A stretch of DNA of 15,220 bases, from positions 1-15,220 of the forward strand of contig DAOVKH010000009.1 of NCBI GenBank assembly GCA_030631875.1, in the 5' to 3' direction. Source of the stretch: Deltaproteobacteria bacterium (GTDB lineage Bacteria; Desulfobacterota; GWC2-55-46; DRQE01). Positions 14,488 through 15,220 of this stretch are shown one piece after another. The number at the start of each line of letters is the position of its first letter. The first letter of the stretch is position 1. The position numbers and the translations under genes were made by a program. Below the pieces are notes generated by a model that was not told where the DNA came from, did no database searches, and saw only the letters and a list, made by a program, of their open reading frames with translations.

Positions 14488-15220
14488 TTGAGCGACGATA
14501 CGAATAATTTAGATCTAAAAGAACTCTACGGCGAATTTGTCGATGAGTCGCAAGATCTTCTCGAAGATATCGCAAGGGAACTTGTCGAGCTTGAGAAGAT
14601 ACCTTCGGACGTAGAACTGATAGATAAGATATTTAGAGCACTCCATACGCTCAAGGGGAATTCCGGCTTCATAGGTCTCCATGACCTTTCGGATATCGCC
14701 CATCATATGGAGAATGTCTTAGGTAAGCTGAGAGATAAAGAGTTTTCGTTCTTCCCCGCCATTAATACGGTTCTCTTTAAGGGATTAGACATATCGAAGA
14801 CAATACTCATAGACTTTATAGAGAATAGAGAGGCGGACAATGACTATTCAGCTTTATCGGCAGAACTCGTAGCTCTCTTGGAGGGGCCTTCCGAAGCTGA
14901 CCCGTCCACTGACTTAGCTGAAGCCGAAGAGCATCGTAGTGGTTCGGAAAGAAGGCAGGCCGAAGAGAGAAGGGCTTCTGTCGAGAAGACCGAGTCCGCA
15001 TTTATGCGTGTGGCTACAAACCGCCTCGACAAACTCGTCAATCTCGCTGGAGAGTTGGCGGCCGGGCGTTCAAGGTTATTACAATTAAAGGGTGAGCTTA
15101 ACAGCAAGGCCTTCGATGATGTCGCTTCATTTATAGCGTCAATATCGGCACAGCTCCAAAGCGAAGTACTTTCCATTCGCATGGTTCCAATAAAGCAATT
15201 ATTCAATAAATTCTTTAGAC
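14488..15220 (+). CDS. cheA: Chemotaxis histidine kinase CheA, N-terminal part (3' end outside window)
   Basis: The frame from TTG 14488 is open to the window edge, giving 244 codons. AGGAG (14476-14480) sits 7 bases upstream and supports the TTG start; no ATG is near. The P1 phosphotransfer domain (about 8-115) has the phospho-acceptor H53 in FRALHTLKGNSGF and the second helix 'DLSDIAHHMENVLGKLRD'. A charged linker of roughly 35-40 residues (132-170; SGSERRQAEERRASVE) then leads directly to the P3 dimerisation domain (from about 172: MRVATNRLDKLVNLAGELA, ending IRMVPIKQLFNKFFR). No separate P2 domain for CheY/CheB binding is visible. The ATP-binding (P4) and CheW-like (P5) domains, and any fused receiver, would lie past the window. 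CheA phosphorylates the receivers and CheB in response to receptor signals. Confidence 0.93.
   Translation, partial: MSDDTNNLDLKELYGEFVDESQDLLEDIARELVELEKIPSDVELIDKIFRALHTLKGNSGFIGLHDLSDIAHHMENVLGKLRDKEFSFFPAINTVLFKGLDISKTILIDFIENREADNDYSALSAELVALLEGPSEADPSTDLAEAEEHRSGSERRQAEERRASVEKTESAFMRVATNRLDKLVNLAGELAAGRSRLLQLKGELNSKAFDDVASFIASISAQLQSEVLSIRMVPIKQLFNKFFR

Overview
The window is a dense, single-direction (+ strand) chemosensory gene cluster from a bacterium. It encodes fourteen protein genes, two of them cut by the window edges, with short or overlapping junctions and no gap above about 160 bases. I see no flagellar or pilus genes, mobile elements, RNA genes or CRISPR arrays. Heavy use of ATA (Ile) and AGG/AGA (Arg) codons, moderate GC content, a zinc-ribbon/receiver protein of a type I associate with Geobacter-like genomes, an MCP with an 'IIAAQAGEEG'-type tip, and HEAT-repeat proteins next to che genes all suggest a Deltaproteobacteria-like organism (Desulfobacterota, Desulfuromonadia or a neighbouring phylum such as Nitrospirota). 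This is inference from style, not a phylogenetic placement.

Left block (1-5061): the end of a CheW coupling protein, a zinc-ribbon/receiver/helical protein, a 605-residue HEAT-repeat protein (HEAT1), a CheR methyltransferase (CheR1) that overlaps a complete CheB methylesterase by four bases. Middle block (5062-8911): a 619-residue conserved protein of unknown function with its own promoter-like sequence, a clear intrinsic terminator, a coiled-coil/GAF protein, a Fur-family regulator with the complete set of PerR metal ligands, and a CheY-like receiver. Right block (8912-15220): a second receiver, an MCP with two membrane segments and no evident sensor domain, a second HEAT protein (HEAT2, 667 residues) overlapping a second CheR (CheR2) by one base, a third stand-alone receiver, and the first 244 codons of CheA.

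Together these make an almost complete chemosensory pathway: receptor (MCP), coupling (CheW), kinase (CheA), adaptation (two CheR, one CheB) and outputs (three stand-alone receivers plus the zinc-ribbon receiver). The added parts are two collinear HEAT solenoids each placed directly before a CheR, a GAF protein, a peroxide-type regulator and an unknown 619-residue protein. The repeated HEAT-CheR pairing is the most distinctive feature. It suggests that the HEAT proteins act as partners of the methyltransferases or of the array, perhaps as a scaffold or an alternative adaptation branch. The absence of motility genes in the window, with CheA apparently lacking a CheY-binding P2 domain, fits a chemosensory system of the 'alternative cellular function' or gliding/pilus type, but the output is not visible here.
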